Source of the DNA: Narthecium ossifragum
Taxonomy: Eukaryota > Streptophyta > Magnoliopsida > Dioscoreales > Nartheciaceae
Length of the DNA stretch: 64,000 nt
Direction: 5' to 3'
NCBI GenBank assembly: GCA_963920575.1
Contig: OY986973.1
Location: 8,838,607-8,902,606, forward strand
Both the position numbers and the translations under genes were made by a program. The notes beneath the pieces are model-generated. The model searched no databases. It was not told the origin of the DNA and saw only the letters and a program-made list of their open reading frames with translations. Positions 30,014 through 42,289 of the stretch are shown piece by piece; position 1 is the stretch's first letter, and each line of letters opens with the position of its first letter.

Positions 30014-33000
30014 TTAGTTCAGCGACAGTCTGCGCCATTGCTCTACATTCAACCTCAGAGCTTGACTTAGAGACCATAGGCTGTTCTGGGCACACCAAGA
30101 AATTAAATTACTTCCAAGATAAGTGCAGAACCCTGTAGTTGAGCTTCGAGTTAATGGACAGCCTGCCCAATCCGCATCAGAAAAGGCATATAAATCATTT
30201 GTACTAGAATTTTGAATGTGTAGCCGTTGATGAGTTGTGCCCTTGATATATCGTAGAATTCGTCTGACCATCGTGAAGTGAGAGACAGTTGGAGCATGTA
30301 GGAATTGTGAGACATAATTTACACTAAATGAAATTTCTGGTCGTGTGAGTGTAAGATGCTGTAGAATCCTGATCAGTTTTGAATTTCTGTGACATGGGAG
30401 TTGAAATTGGTTTGCATTCCATCATAGAATCATGTTCTAACAAATCCACTACATACTTGGATTGATATAGAATCATACCATCTAAAATGTGAGAGACTTG
30501 TATGCCCAAAAAATAATGCAGTTGTCCTAGATCTTTCATTGCAAACTCAGAACTGAGAGTGATAATTAGTTTATCTAGCACTTCAACAGAAGATCCAGTC
30601 AAGATGATACCATCAACATATAGAAGTAAGAGCAAGGTACCTTCTGAGGAACGAGAAATGAACAAGCTAGGATCTGCTGAACTACAGAAAAAACCAATCT
30701 CCAGGAGGAAGGTACTAAAGTGATCAAACCAGGCTCTTGGAGCCTGCTTAAGTCCATAGATCACCTTATCCAGCAAACAAACATGATTAGGATTTTCAGA
30801 ACTAATAAAACCAGGGGGTTGTTCCATGAATACCTTTCAGATAAAACACCAAGGAGAAAAGCATTCTTGACATCTAACTGTCGAATACCCGATTGATGAA
30901 CCACAACAATTGCGAGAATTAATCTGATAGTGCCAGGCCTTACGACAGGAGAAAAGGTTTCTGAAAAGTCAATTCCACTCACTTGATTATATCCCTTTGC
31001 AACTATGCGAGCTTTCAACCGTTGTAAGAAGCCATCGGGATTTATTTTCAGCTTATACACCCATTTAGAACCAACAACATTCATGGATTTGGTGTGAGGT
31101 ACAAGAGTCCATGTTTGATTTTTTTATAAGGCTTCAAGCTCCTCCTCCATAGCTGTTGTCCATCCTGGATGTTTAAGAGCTGCTCTAATATTATTTGGTT
31201 CTTTGGGCACAGAACCATATTCATGTACCAAAGCATATCGTGGGTTAGGCTTATGCATACCGGACCTAGCTCATGTGAGTGAGAAATTGCAGCAAATTTG
31301 TCCAGGAGCTAAATTTGCTGATGCATGAGCTGTGTTATTCTCATGTGAATGAGAATCTGTTGGCTCTGTTTGTGAAGCTAAATTTCTTGATGCACAAGCT
31401 ATGATATTTCCATCTGAAAGAGAGTCTATTGGCTCTTCTTGTGGATGTATATTTGCACAATCTTGTGGTTCTTCTATAGCAGTAAAAGAAGGCATGAAAT
31501 CTATGTTGGTTGAAGCATTTGGAGCATGTGGCAACAAATCAGCAATAGTAATTCTTTTGCTTAGTGGTGCATCTATTGTAGGAGGTACCGAGGTACTGCT
31601 TGGGGTTATTGAAGAACGTGAATTGGAGCCTATTGTGCTTGAGGGAATTGAAGGGCATGTACTTGGGTTTTTTTGAGCTAATGGATACCACTCTTGAAAG
31701 GTAGTGACAAGCATCTCAGGATTAGCTATAGAGTGAGGTAAAGATGGTTTAAAGGGAAATGTGGTTTCATCAAAAGTCACATGTCTAGAGATAGTTGTCT
31801 TTTTGGTGAGAGGATGATAGCACATATACCCGTTATGACGGTCACTATAACCCAAAATACACAAGATAGAGATTTTGGATCGAATTTACTGGTTTTGGTA
31901 TCCCAAATGTGAGGAAAACATTTTGACCAAAAAACTCAAAATGATCCATAGTCTGGTTGGTGGTGATGAAGCAAAAAATATGGTGACTCCCAGCTAAGAA
32001 CAACAGAAGGAATTCTATTTAGTAGGAAAACCGCAGTCGTGAATGCCTCAACCCCAAAAACTTTAGGAACATTGCTGTGAATCATTATTGTAATACCCAG
32101 CTCCCTTATAACTCGATGTCTTCTTTCGACAACTCCATTCTGTTCAGGTGTAGAAGGGCAAGAGATTTGATGAATAATACCTGATTGTTGCAGGTGGTTT
32201 TGAAATCTTTGATTCACAAACTCTCCTCCTCCATTAGTCTGAATTACTTTAATTGGCTTTTCATATTGCCGAACAACATACTTCTCAAACAATAAGAACT
32301 GATCAAAAAATCTGACCTCCATTTTAAAAGAATAAGCCATACAAACCTTGTAAAGTAATCTACTATTGCAGCATAGTACCGAAACTGATTAATAGATAGT
32401 AGAGGAGCTGGACCCCATAAATCAATATGGAGTTTATCAAAAGTTGCAGTAGACTTAGAAGACGAAGCAGTAAATGGAAGTTTTGCCATTTTCCCTAACT
32501 GACAGCTTTCACAAACTAACACTTCTAACTTATTTGATACCACCTTAATTAAACCAGACTTTTTAAGATGTATCACCACAACTGCTTGGGGATGATCGAG
32601 CCTTTGATGCCAAAGATCTTCATTAATACCAGCCTTTGATGCCAAAGATCTTCATTAACACCTCAGAAACACGTTGAAAAATAAGCAACTGGAGATTACC
32701 AGATAGTGTATAGGTTACCTTGCTTGGTTCCCTTCATCAGCATCTTTTGAGTCAAATGATCGTTTATCATAAAACCCTCATTAGTCATTAGAAAATTCAT
32801 AATTAACAAGATAATCTTTTGTAAGCTGACCAATAGACAATAAATTATTCTCTAAATCTGGAACCAAGAGTACATGTTTCAAGACAATTTTGGAGGAGCT
32901 CGAACCAACAAAGGTATCACCAATATGTGTAACATGTAAATAATCTCCATTTCCAATAAGAACATGATCTGAACCAATATAAGGGCGTAGATTGTCAAGG

Positions 33001-33900
33001 ATACCTTCCTGCAAAGTCATATGTGTAGAGGTTTCACTATCCGAGATCCATTCACCATCATTCCCATCTATTTCAAAATTCAAAGCTACAAATGCCTTAG
33101 GAATATTCTCAGACTGAAAAGAATGGTTGAACCTATGCCAGCAACAGAGAGCATTGTGACCTCGTTTCCCACAGATTTGACAGATAAGATCACGAGTGTT
33201 CTCACGAAAGTTTTTAGGAACATAAGAGCCTGAATTTTGATTTTATGGCTTGGTAGAGGATTGATTTGCAGGAGCAAAACCCTTACCCTTTGAGGAAAAA
33301 TCTCTTGTGTTGTTACGTTGCCCTTTGTTGTAGTTTCTAAAATTTTCTTCATGTCCATAAAAAACTGTGTATACATCCAGGTCAGAAGAGTGAAGACTAA
33401 TGCGCATTTCGTAGCTTTGAAGCAGAGGCACGACTTCCACATACGACGACATTGGCGGCTTGAGCACAGAGGTAGTAAATGGCTCATATCAACCACCAAG
33501 ATCATTGAGCAAAGAGAATACCTTTGTCTTGTCTGCAACTGGAAATCCAATGGCAGCGAGACTATCACAAACTCCCTTGAACTTTCGAAGATACTCATTC
33601 AAGGACGTCTCTGGATTTTTTTTTCATGGAAGTAAGTTGTTGATTAAGCTGGAATTGTCGCTCCTGAGAAGCTTGAGCATAGGCTTCTTTGAGGGTTGTG
33701 CACACTTGAGTAGAGGTTTCGAGCCCAATAACAATTCCAAGAGCCTCTTATGATAAAGTGCCAATCATCCACCCCCTGAGCAAGCGATCAGCAGTTTTCT
33801 AGCGTTGCTAATCTGGATTAGGAACTGTCATAGTTGCTCCTTTAGATGCCAGAAGTACATCAACAGGAGAGGAGACATCACATGTGAGATAACCAACGAG
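30014..33900 (-). pseudogene. Copia gag-pol, decayed
   Basis: Right to left: gag with a zinc knuckle CQICGKRGHNALC near 33150; protease WISDSETSTHMT near 33040, with the DSG triad changed to DSE; integrase (33..32 kb) with HQRLDHP, CESCQLGKMAKLPF and HIDLWGP, its second catalytic Asp changed to Asn in QTNGGGEF, and Glu in EQNGVVERRHR; reverse transcriptase with [28 protein letters not shown] and YVDG in place of YVDD; and the start of RNase H at 30014-30271. Frame breaks occur between most domains. The order protease-integrase-RT-RNase H is diagnostic of copia. It cannot code for active enzymes. Confidence 0.88.
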
Positions 33901-34013
33901 GTCTCGGCTTTCTGCAAGTGCCAAAGAGGATAGTTATCAGGCTTAAGTCTTAATGTGACAAAATTGCCGACATTAAGGGATGCGGAAGACATGATAACCT
34001 GGTTCTGATACCA

Positions 34014-34308
34014 AGAAGAAAAGGAGATAAACGATGGTTTTGAGAAATCTCACCACACCTTAGACTGTGGGAGGGCTATTGTATTTATAATAAAATGAGT
34101 GTACATGATGAAAAAATAATCAAAAACAGAAACTCTTAAGTCTAGGAGCATAATCTGCAGTATGCTAATGTAATCAACATAATCATCTTCTATAATTGTA
34201 CTAGCTACCATATACATTGGCTATGAATCCTCCTTCAGCTAATCACCCGAATCTAATAGTTGGCATGGATTTTGTTTTTGAATTTGAACATAGTTTGATT
34301 CTGTTAAT
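34014..34308 (-). repeat. Copia 5' LTR
   Basis: The upstream LTR, followed on the minus strand by the tRNA-Met primer site at 34013-34000. A TATA-like TATTTATAA is at about 34081-34089. AATAG follows at 34309-34313. Confidence 0.85.
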
Positions 34309-34437
34309 AATAGATACATTTGAATAGGTAACCTATGTCGTTTGGTTGTGGACCATATATTGTAACAAAAAAAACACAGCTCTAATTACAGTAAAAATCA
34401 TATGCCTGTTTTGTCACTCCATAGCCCATAGCCAGGA

Positions 34438-34580
34438 CCTGTTTGCCTCATACTGTTTCTCCATCATACCATTATACCAACAAATGAGATCTCATCCAAC
34501 AATTCACATTATTAATAAAAATGCTGACTCTCCATAGCCATCATACAGATGATGGTAGAAATGGTACGAGGCAAACAGGA
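34438..34580. mobile_element. Small MITE with about 31-bp inverted repeats
   Basis: The left arm CCTGTTTGCCTCATAC and the right arm GTACGAGGCAAACAGG are inverted copies, and similarity extends through TTTCTCCATCAT. The sequence CTCTCCATAGCCATCATACAGATGATGG appears at 34530 and again at 34580, just outside the right arm, so a local duplication followed insertion. There is no coding content. Confidence 0.65.
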
Positions 34581-34613
34581 CTCTCCATAGCCATCATACA
34601 GATGATGGTACCT

Positions 34614-37087
34614 TATATAGTTACATTCGATGTGTCCATTTTAAGGAAGTTGAAGAAAGAAAAATCATATGGCTCTTGTTAAACAGAAGATTTCCAAGGT
34701 TTTTTCTTCTTCTTCTTCACTTAGTTAAGCCCGAAGGCTGATAAAACAAAGGCTGGTAAAACAGAAGATTTCCAAAGTGGGAGAAGACATAGAACACAGA
34801 TATCAAAAGGTGACCACTTTGCTCGATACTGTAAGCATCTCAACATAGATAGATCTTATTATCAGTCACGAATGAAAGCGAGTGCATAGTATCAAAGATC
34901 TAGAAAGAACAAGCGACTAAGAAATGATCCTCCAATATGCAATGCTCAAAAAGAGAATACCTCTGCTTGAATCATGCATCTACAAAGTATTTCAAACCTA
35001 AGTCGGCCTTAATCCTAGATAATTTGATCTTTCACATTACATGGCAATGTCTTTGTCATCCTAAGGCCGAGAACTCGAGCCTCTCTTGTCCTATGCAGTT
35101 TTGCTGACTTGCACATTGTTAAAAACAAGAGAAGAGAGGAAACCTTTTCGAGAATTTAGGTAGAACAATCGATCAAGAAAGACTTTGAGTGTTAGAATCA
35201 GGAGCAGAAAGGGTTTCAAAAGGCTCCAGCAACTAGGGCATCAAGTGGCAAACAAATAATGAGTTGTGCCAGCCACCAGTGGGCATTGGGTCTCAAGATC
35301 TTTCGTTAAAACTGTGAAAGTTGAAAGAACAACAATCTTTTTATCAAGTGACATAACCTCCCGTCCCAGCATGTATAAAGAACCATACTCGTTTTCTGAT
35401 GATAGCTTCACGATGCTAAGCAGATGCTGTGACACAATTAGGTGCTTATTTAAGTTGCCCCTCAACGTTAATAACCCAAGAGGGAAGGAAGATGAAGAAG
35501 TCAATACAAGTACTTGTGACAAGGCAGTCGAAAACAATACACTAGTGTAGCTAAATGCCTTATCAAACATATAAACTGTTCACAAAGTTAGTTGCTGATT
35601 AGCATCCTTACTATCTTCTTTCAAGACATATTATGGGCTTCTTCCCATAAAAAGGACAGCAGGTGGTACTGACTCACCAGAGTACTACTTTTCCTGACCT
35701 GACCAAGCTGTAGAAGCTCATCATCTATTCCTCATTATGGCTTCTAGACATAAAACTTGGGAACTACCATTAAGCAAACAAGCAAACTCTTGATTCTTTT
35801 TTGAAGGAAAAGATAGCTACATTGATGATCTAAGGGACGTGCTTGCAAAAAAGTAGTGAACGTGAGAACATTAATCAGGGTATCACAAATATAACAAATG
35901 TTCCTCGTGTCGCTACCTAAATTAGAATCTTTCTCAGTCTTCCCTTTTCTGTAGGACTCATCTTTGATGTTCTGGACACAAGAATCTTTGAAGAAGCATC
36001 AGCGCTTCCCTCCTTTCCACAAAATTAGAATCCTGGTCACGCATTTCTTCAGCAGAGTCTGCAAAATCATCCTTGTTGTGAGACTTTAGGCTCTCATCTT
36101 TTGTGATCTTTGATGATGCATCATTTTGTCTTACTTCAAGTTCTAACAGGAAGTTCTCAGCAACCATTGATTCCTGGGCCTTTACCACATTCCCATTTTC
36201 CTTCACTGATAGTGGGAGACCCTGCATAGTTGACAATCCTCGAATTAATAACTGCACCTACAACTTCACACTTCAAACAGATAGACGGTTGATATCAGCT
36301 AATCCCAGTAACCACAGTGAAGTAACACAGATGTAAAAGAGCTTGGTCTATTAAACAAACCCTTTAGGCAATAGATGCATAGAAAAGAGAGAATACTCAA
36401 GCACGTGAAGCAAAAGAGTGGAGATTAGATGCCAATGTAGGGACACGCTTATGAACGTTGTTGATTATCCAAAATTAAGTAATAGTCTCCTAAGGCCAGT
36501 GTTTTGGGACACATTAGCATCAAACAAATAACTGATGGTCCACTCGATCACTCCAAGCAGCAGCCAATATTCATGTGCACAAATATATCTGCAATAGGAG
36601 CAAGTAAATTGTATAACCCACGTCACACAAGTATCTATAGGTGCTAGGCGAGGGAAACAGAGTAAAAGAAATTGCCTAGGGGGAGTGCCTTGTTTGCTAG
36701 GCATCCCATCTTCGAACAACAATGTTAAGAGTCGACACCAATGATTTAGCAAATCCAACATTCACCAGTCTTGTGGTCAACCTAACTAAACAAGTGGTTT
36801 AGTTAGGTTGATTCTGAAGCATAAAATGAAGCATGATCAACATCATATGGAGATGCTTATAGAAAGAAAAAGAAAAACTCTAAGTGAAACTCCAGAAACC
36901 CATCACTATAATCGCTATGGTTTCTGCTGACTTAATATATATTGGCAAGGACCACGCACACTAAGATAATCAAATAACAATTCCAATAGGTATTAGGTAG
37001 TCAAACTTTACATCTTGATCAAATAACAATTCCAATATATTGGCAAAAACCTCGCACATAAAATGAAGCATGATCAACATCATATGG
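34614..37087. other. Intronic sequence of the TYW2/3/4-type gene, mostly featureless
   Basis: Apart from one exon-like block (35958-36257) I see only unique AT-rich sequence. Two segments are locally duplicated: ATAAAATGAAGCATGATCAACATCATATGG at about 36820 and 37058, and TCAAATAACAATTCCAATA at about 36969 and 37018. The second copy ends exactly where the LINE begins, so the duplication may be linked to that insertion. Confidence 0.5.
35958..36257 (-). pseudogene. Possible linker exon of the TYW2/3/4-type gene
   Basis: The frame reads GLPLSVKENGNVVKAQESM, VAENFLLELEVRQNDASSKI and an acidic, charged tail. A good acceptor TATGCAG|GG is at about 36222. This resembles the low-complexity linker between TYW3 and the Kelch part, but that linker is poorly conserved, so the call rests on strand, position between the other exons and splice signal. 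DASSKI appears twice in different frames, hinting at a duplicated, frameshifted end. Confidence 0.35.
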
Positions 37088-37124
37088 TATTGGCCCCCGC
37101 CGGTCCCTTCTCACGTGCCGACGG

Positions 37125-37810
37125 TTGCTCCGCGACAGAAGCCTTCATTTTCTTTTTATCCTTGATGCCCTGTTATCTGATGAACACCTTCCCATCATCC
37201 AGAATGGTCTAAGTGATTCCTTTCAGTGTTTTCTCCTCCCTTCGATGGGAAGAAGAGGAGGTATCTTAGCTGTGTGGAGGTCGGACTATGGCCTTGTGTC
37301 TTGGGTGGCAGCCTCATCACAGTCCTTCCATGCAATCATCTCCTCTATTTCTGATGGGCCTTGGGTCCTCACTGTGGCTTATGCTGCTTGTCGTGCTAGA
37401 GACCGTTGGTTACTATGGGATGCCTGCAACTACTTTGCATCTGTGGAGTTACCTCACATGTTAATTGGTGATCTGAATATTGTCATGTCGCAAGAGGAGA
37501 AACACGGGGGGGTGCCTTTCCATTACTCGAGAGGTACCATGGATCTCATCGATCTTATCCTCCGCCATGATCTACGAGACCTGGGTTTTGTAGGTCAACC
37601 ATTAACTTGGTGTAACCAACAGTTCGGCCAGGCTCGTATTCTAGAGCGCTTGGACCGGGCCCTGGTGAACCAACACTGGGACTCCTCCCCACATGCTGAA
37701 GTTAGACACCTCCCTCGTGTTCTTTCAGACCACTGCCCCCTCCTTATCTCCACTAGCCCCCCGTCCCATCCCCTGGACCAGGAATCTTTCGCTTCAAAAA
37801 TTTTTGGAAC
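37125..37810 (+). pseudogene. LINE endonuclease (APE type), N-terminus missing
   Basis: The endonuclease nicks target DNA to prime reverse transcription. The frame shows GRRGGILAVWRSDY, LIGDLNIVMSQEEKHGG (the GDxN motif), LGFVGQPLTWCN, RILERLDRALVN and LSDHCPLL (the SDH motif). These are the catalytic and structural landmarks of plant L1 EN. The first strand with the WNCRG motif is lost. The frame shifts before 37832, where the polymerase frame takes over. Confidence 0.85.
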
Positions 37811-37831
37811 CATTCGCTGGCCTTCTCTTCC

Positions 37832-39712
37832 TTGCTTAATAAGATCTGGTCATCTCCCCGCCATGGAACACCTAGCCATATCCTCAAAATTTGCTTGGAG
37901 GAACTCAAGAATAATATTAAGCTTTGGAGCCCCCATGAGGAGGCATCTTCTGCTTGTCGTACTAACTTTGTGGTTGCAGGTCTTACCTCCCTCTATGACT
38001 TGGAAGCAGAAGACATAATCTCGGTGGAGGAACAACAACGTATGAAGATGATGGAAAACATGTACGAGGCCCTCCTTCGTCGTCAAGATTCCTTGAGATC
38101 CCAAAGTAACAGGATAAAATGGCTAAAGAACGGAGACACTAACTTCTCTGTCTTTCATGATAGCATGAACTTGCAGACTCATCGCTCTCCAATAAAGGAA
38201 ATTGTCAGAGATGATGGTTCCACAGTTGAGGCTCCTGCTGATATTGGAAGAGCATTCGCAGAGTACTATGAATCTCTATGGAAGGTTCCTGAGGTACAGT
38301 TAGATCCATATTGGCCTGCTCTTCCAGTACTCTCTCAGGCCAGTTCAATTCTTCTCTCAACGGCTATCTCACCTGAGGAGGTCCGAGCAGCTGTTTTCTA
38401 TCTTGGTTCCAACCGACAACCTGGGCCCGATGGATTCACATCAGAGTTCTTTAAGGAGAACTGGGATGTTATTGGTGCTAAGGTCGCTGATGCTATCCTA
38501 CGGTTTTTCTCTCCCTCCTCCATGCCTGCTGGTTGGAATGAGACTTTCATAGCTTTAATTCCTAAATGCAACCATCCAAGAAGAGTTCGGGATTTCCGAC
38601 CTATCAATCGTTGTAACTCACTCTATAAGGTTATCTCTCTCATCCTTGTTCAAAGGCTCAGAGGTGTCATACAGGATGTGATTGGTCCTCAGCAATCAGC
38701 TTTCTTAGAAGGCAGAGTAATTCATGATAACATAACTGTTGCTCAAGAAATTATCCACTCGGTTGCTAAGGCTCCAAGGGATAAACCAGCAATGGCCCTC
38801 AAGCTTGATGTCAGAGCTGCATATGATACTGTTAGATGGGATTTTATTGAAGGAGTTTTGACTCGTATGAATTTCCCACAGCAGTTTATCTCTTGGATAT
38901 CGACGTGTATTAGGTCCCCTCGTATGGCGTTCATTGTCAACGGTGGAGTATATCAACACATCTCACCTAAAAGAGGTCTTCGACAAGGAGATCCTCTATC
39001 TCCCTTTCTATTTATCCTTGGCCAAGTCGTCCTCTCCACCACGTTAGATGCAGAGGTGGGAGGGCTTAGAGGGCGGTCCTTTCCTCATAACTGGCTAAAA
39101 ATTTCACATCTTATCCATGCCGACGATTGCTTTTTGGTTTCAGATGCATCTATCGCTGAAGCTCAGAACATAATCTGGATCTTTAAGTGGTATCATGCTT
39201 TATCAGGTATGGAGCTAAATCCTCTTAAATCCAGTGTTATATTCTCTCCATCAATCCCTGCGCGTCGAAGGCTTCGTATCAGCTGTAAACTGCATATGGC
39301 TGAGGAGGTCGGAACCTGGAAATACCTAGGTCTGCCGATCTCTGCTTCCAAACTCAAAGCAAAGGATTTCTCATTCCTTATCGACAAAGTCTCGGCTAGG
39401 CTTGCTCGATGGGGAGGAGCGAGGGTCGCCATGCCAGGTAGAGCAGTGCTTTACCGTCATGTTATTCAATCTCTCCCAGTCCACTGCATGATGGCTACGG
39501 ACATCCCCATCGGCATCCTTCAGAAAATCGAGAAGATGGGGAGATCATTCCTCTGGGAGGGAAAAAAATCCGGTCTCTCAGTGGTGCGATGGAAGACTAT
39601 TTGTTCCCAAATAGAAGATGGTGGCCTCGGCTTCAGAGATCTTAGATTATGGCAGAGGGCTCTGCGTGTCCTTAGGGCATCCAAACTTATCTCACAAGAT
39701 GACTCTCTTTAG
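37832..39712 (+). pseudogene. LINE reverse transcriptase, long open frame of 626 codons
   Basis: The frame carries QPGPDGFTSEFFKENWD, DFRPINRCNSLYKVIS, QQSAFLEGRVI, motif A in KLDVRAAYDTVRWDF, motif B RQGDPLSPFLFIL and motif C HADDCFLV, followed by SGMELNPLKSSVIF and a C-terminal block with SFLWEGKKSGLSVV and GGLGFRDL. All catalytic Asp residues are present. It ends at a TAG at 39710-39712, but homology continues in the next frames, so the original protein was longer. This is the best preserved polymerase in the window. Confidence 0.9.
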
Positions 39713-41182
39713 AATCAAATCGTGTTTGCCAAATACAGATGGAGGGCCATATTGCCTTCTTCGATCCCTCCTAAGGATGCATCTCCGAGTTGGCGTAGCA
39801 TCTGTCGGGCTACTAAAACTCTAAGGGAAGGTCTAAGATGGACCCCTTCTGTTGGTAGTAGAGTCCATGTACTTAAGGACTGATGGTGTCTTGATCTCCC
39901 ATTGAGTCGCAAGCCCACCTTCTTTAATGTGGAAAGAGTCTCTGATCGTTGCCTTCTAGGCAACTTCATCAACTCGGAAGGGCACTGGCGCAGGAGGAAA
40001 CTCCTCAATATCTTCCCTTCCTTCCTGGTAGATTCTATACTGTCTATGGAGATCGTCCATTCTAGCTCTCAAGATAAGGCAACATGGATGCTTGATACCA
40101 GACAATCCTTCTCCTCCTCATCCCTGTATCTCCATCTCTATTCTTTACAACACAACGAGGAACCTCTGGCCGGTGTTATCAGATGGCAACAAATTTGGAG
40201 GGGCCCTTTTGGTCCTAGAATTAAATCCTTCCTTTGGAGAGCCTTCCATTCCAAGATACCTACAAAGGAGTCCTTATACAGAGTTGGTGTAAGTCAGGAC
40301 CCCTTATGCCCAAGGTGTAGAGCTCAGACGGAGTCTTTTGTGCACCTCTTCTTTGACTGTTCGTTCTCGCAAGTGGTCTAGGAGCATGTCTTCCGAACTG
40401 ATCCCCTCTTTATTCAGCGGAAAGGATGGTGAGGGTGGCGTGAGGTCCTACTTAACCCCTCATCATTGGACTCCTCAATAGACAGGCGTTCTAAGCTTGG
40501 ATATACTCTTTGAGAGCTGTGGAAGGATCGAAATAGGTGGATGTTTAACGCAGAAGGAGACTCTCCACTGGAGATTGCGAGACGTGCTCTTTGGCTTTCT
40601 AAGGAGTGGAGAATGCATGCAAAAAGGGACGCAAGGCATGATGATAGCTTAACTTCAACTAGCCACATGGACTGGGTGACGGTAAGGACGGATGTGGCGT
40701 TGCAAACCGGAACTCTTCCTAGGTTGGCGGGGCTTGGTATTGTGGGCATGGACCACTCAGGGTCAGTATTATGGGCAGCTTGTGACAGAGCTATTTGTAG
40801 CTCTGTTATGGAAGCAGAACTCAGGAGTTTTGGTCGGGGAGTTGACATCGCCCGTTACGAGGGCCTCAGATATGTCTCCTTCCAATTGGATGCCCGAGAC
40901 GTGGTTGATTGTCTCAATGGGCGTCGACATTGGCCCAACGAGCTCCGTCATGTTGCCCAGCATATCATCTGGAACGTGGCGCAAATTCCGGCCATTCTCA
41001 TCTCCTACATTCCGCGAGCTTCTAATTCAGCAGCTGATGGTTTGGCCAAGACGGGGCTTGCTCAGTCCCCCCTGCTTGCTGGACTTTTGACCCTCGAACT
41101 GGTGGCCCAGTTCCGATGGGTGTTTGATTACTTATTTCCTTTTATTTTTGCCTCTGTACTGCTTTCTCAGCCTTTGGCTTAA
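39713..41182 (+). pseudogene. LINE zf-RVT and RNase H region
   Basis: The zf-RVT part (about 39900-40380) has GPRIKSFLWRAFHSKIPTKE and CPRCRAQTESFVHLFFDC. A TAG at 40379-40381 and another break follow. The RNase H fold runs 40541-41182 with TDVALQTG, SVMEAELRSFGRG, SFQLDARDVVDCLNG and SNSAADGLAK, which preserve the D-E-D-D pattern. It ends at TAA 41180-41182, just before the A-rich tail. Confidence 0.85.
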
Positions 41183-41459
41183 TTTAAAATAATAAAAAAC
41201 TGATGTTTGAGATACATACCCAACTCCAATTGATGCCAAAAAAGACTTTATAGCATAATAATAAAGATAACAGGAGCAAATCATAGTATGAAGTCAATAG
41301 GAGGCTAGGAGCACTTATAGTAATTTCCAAAGGGATATTTTACCTTAAGAAATTATCACATTTGTATCTTTCCAAAAACCACCATCAAATGATAGTTGAC
41401 CAAAATGAACCAACATTAGGTTTATTTGCTAAAATAAGAGAACTGCTATCAAATCTTAC

Positions 41460-41650
41460 CTTGTCTTGTATAACAGAAAGAAAGCAATCCATTCTTCTTT
41501 TATTGGCTTCCATTTTGTCATTTGCAATCCCAGCAAGGTAGCATACATAGTCTGGCGAAAACAAAATCATCCCCATCGTCCTGAGTGGCAGCTCCAAACG
41601 TATAGAGCACCATATGGCAACCATTACACGGTTTTGTGCATTTGTTATAC
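41460..41650 (-). pseudogene. TYW3-domain exon 2 of the TYW2/3/4-type gene
   Basis: The exon codes for ITNAQNRVMVAIWCSIRLEL, PLRTMGMILFSPDYVCYLAG and IANDKMEANKRRMDCFLSVI. The combination of CSIRLE, SPDYVxYL and ANDKMEANKRR is characteristic of the TYW3 domain, the methyltransferase step of wybutosine synthesis. The acceptor TTTACAG|GT is at 41651 and the donor AAG|GTAAGA at 41460/41459. The phase joins exon 1 exactly through a split Gly codon. This exon alone is intact. Confidence 0.85.
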
Positions 41651-41922
41651 CTGTAAACAACTAAATATACATTTTCAAATCAAAGTAGTCAAAGAACACC
41701 ATGAATGGCTTCACGACTGCTCCACAAGCAAAATATACAGTTTCATCTCGCAATTTAATTCTGTGACCTTTATGTCGAACGTTTAGTATAAGTAAATCTC
41801 CCCTAGTGGAAGCGGGAGTAAGTGGGGGGTCACAAGTTTTATGTTGCAAACAGTTGAAAGCGGCGTAAAGAAGCGTAGCATGGATAGACAAGTCTAATGC
41901 AAATAAGTCTCAACCCTTATGA

Positions 41923-42023
41923 CTGTGTTGGTCGGAGGGAGTCGCCTCCACCAACGGATAGAATTCTATCTTGATGTAGTTATGTAACCTAGCCTTTGGC
42001 TCAACTAATCAAAAAAAAAAAAA
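41923..42023 (+). mobile_element. Extremely 5'-truncated LINE with 17-bp target duplication
   Basis: Only about 100 bp are present, ending in AGCCTTTGGCTCAACTAATC and 13-14 A. It is flanked by AGTCTCAACCCTTATGA at 41906-41922 and 42024-42040. Its 3' end resembles the nearby LINE (CAGCCTTTGGCTTAATTT), so the two probably share a family. It lies in intron 1 of the TYW-type gene. Confidence 0.88.
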
Positions 42024-42289
42024 AGTCTCAACCCTTATGAATCTACAAAGAACTCAGAGCTCTCCAAAATTAAAACTCTGGAACTCAAAGTTCACAAATC
42101 AGCCTCCCGAACATCTCAAGTCTGCGCCTACCATCCAACCTAAAAACCTAGAAAAGCACTCCCCTTACTTCTCGAACCGATGCCATTATGAGATACATTC
42201 TTCTTGAGAGTTCTTGTAAGTTCCATTAAAACCATTGATTCCTGGGTCTTTATAAAGAGAAAGAAGCAAATAAGGGAAGAAAGGATTAC

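Larger units (their letters stand above)
29424..34308 (-). mobile_element. Full-length Ty1/copia retrotransposon
   Basis: Two LTRs (29424-29714 and 34014-34308, about 291 and 295 bp) are in the same orientation and differ by scattered changes and small indels. The primer binding site TGGTATCAGAACCA lies at 34013-34000 on the minus strand, next to the right LTR, and fits initiator tRNA-Met. A purine tract GAGGGGGGA borders the left LTR. AATAG flanks the element at 29419-29423 and 34309-34313. The LTRs start ATTAACAG rather than TG. All coding domains are present but broken. It lies antisense-neutral, in the same direction as the TYW exons. Confidence 0.88.
37088..41198 (+). mobile_element. L1-type LINE, nearly complete, antisense in the TYW-type gene
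   Basis: The element carries endonuclease, reverse transcriptase, zf-RVT and RNase H in order, with an AATAATAAAAAA tail at about 41186-41198. It starts inside the endonuclease, so it is 5'-truncated. ORF1 is absent. It lies opposite to the host exons. No clear target duplication was found, although a 30-bp repeat ends at its left border. Confidence 0.85.

Noticed and set aside
35241..35570. 109-codon frame as a further TYW-type exon
   Set aside because: SLYMLGREVMSLDKKIVV faintly resembles the region before the Kelch part, but no splice signals fit and the rest does not match.
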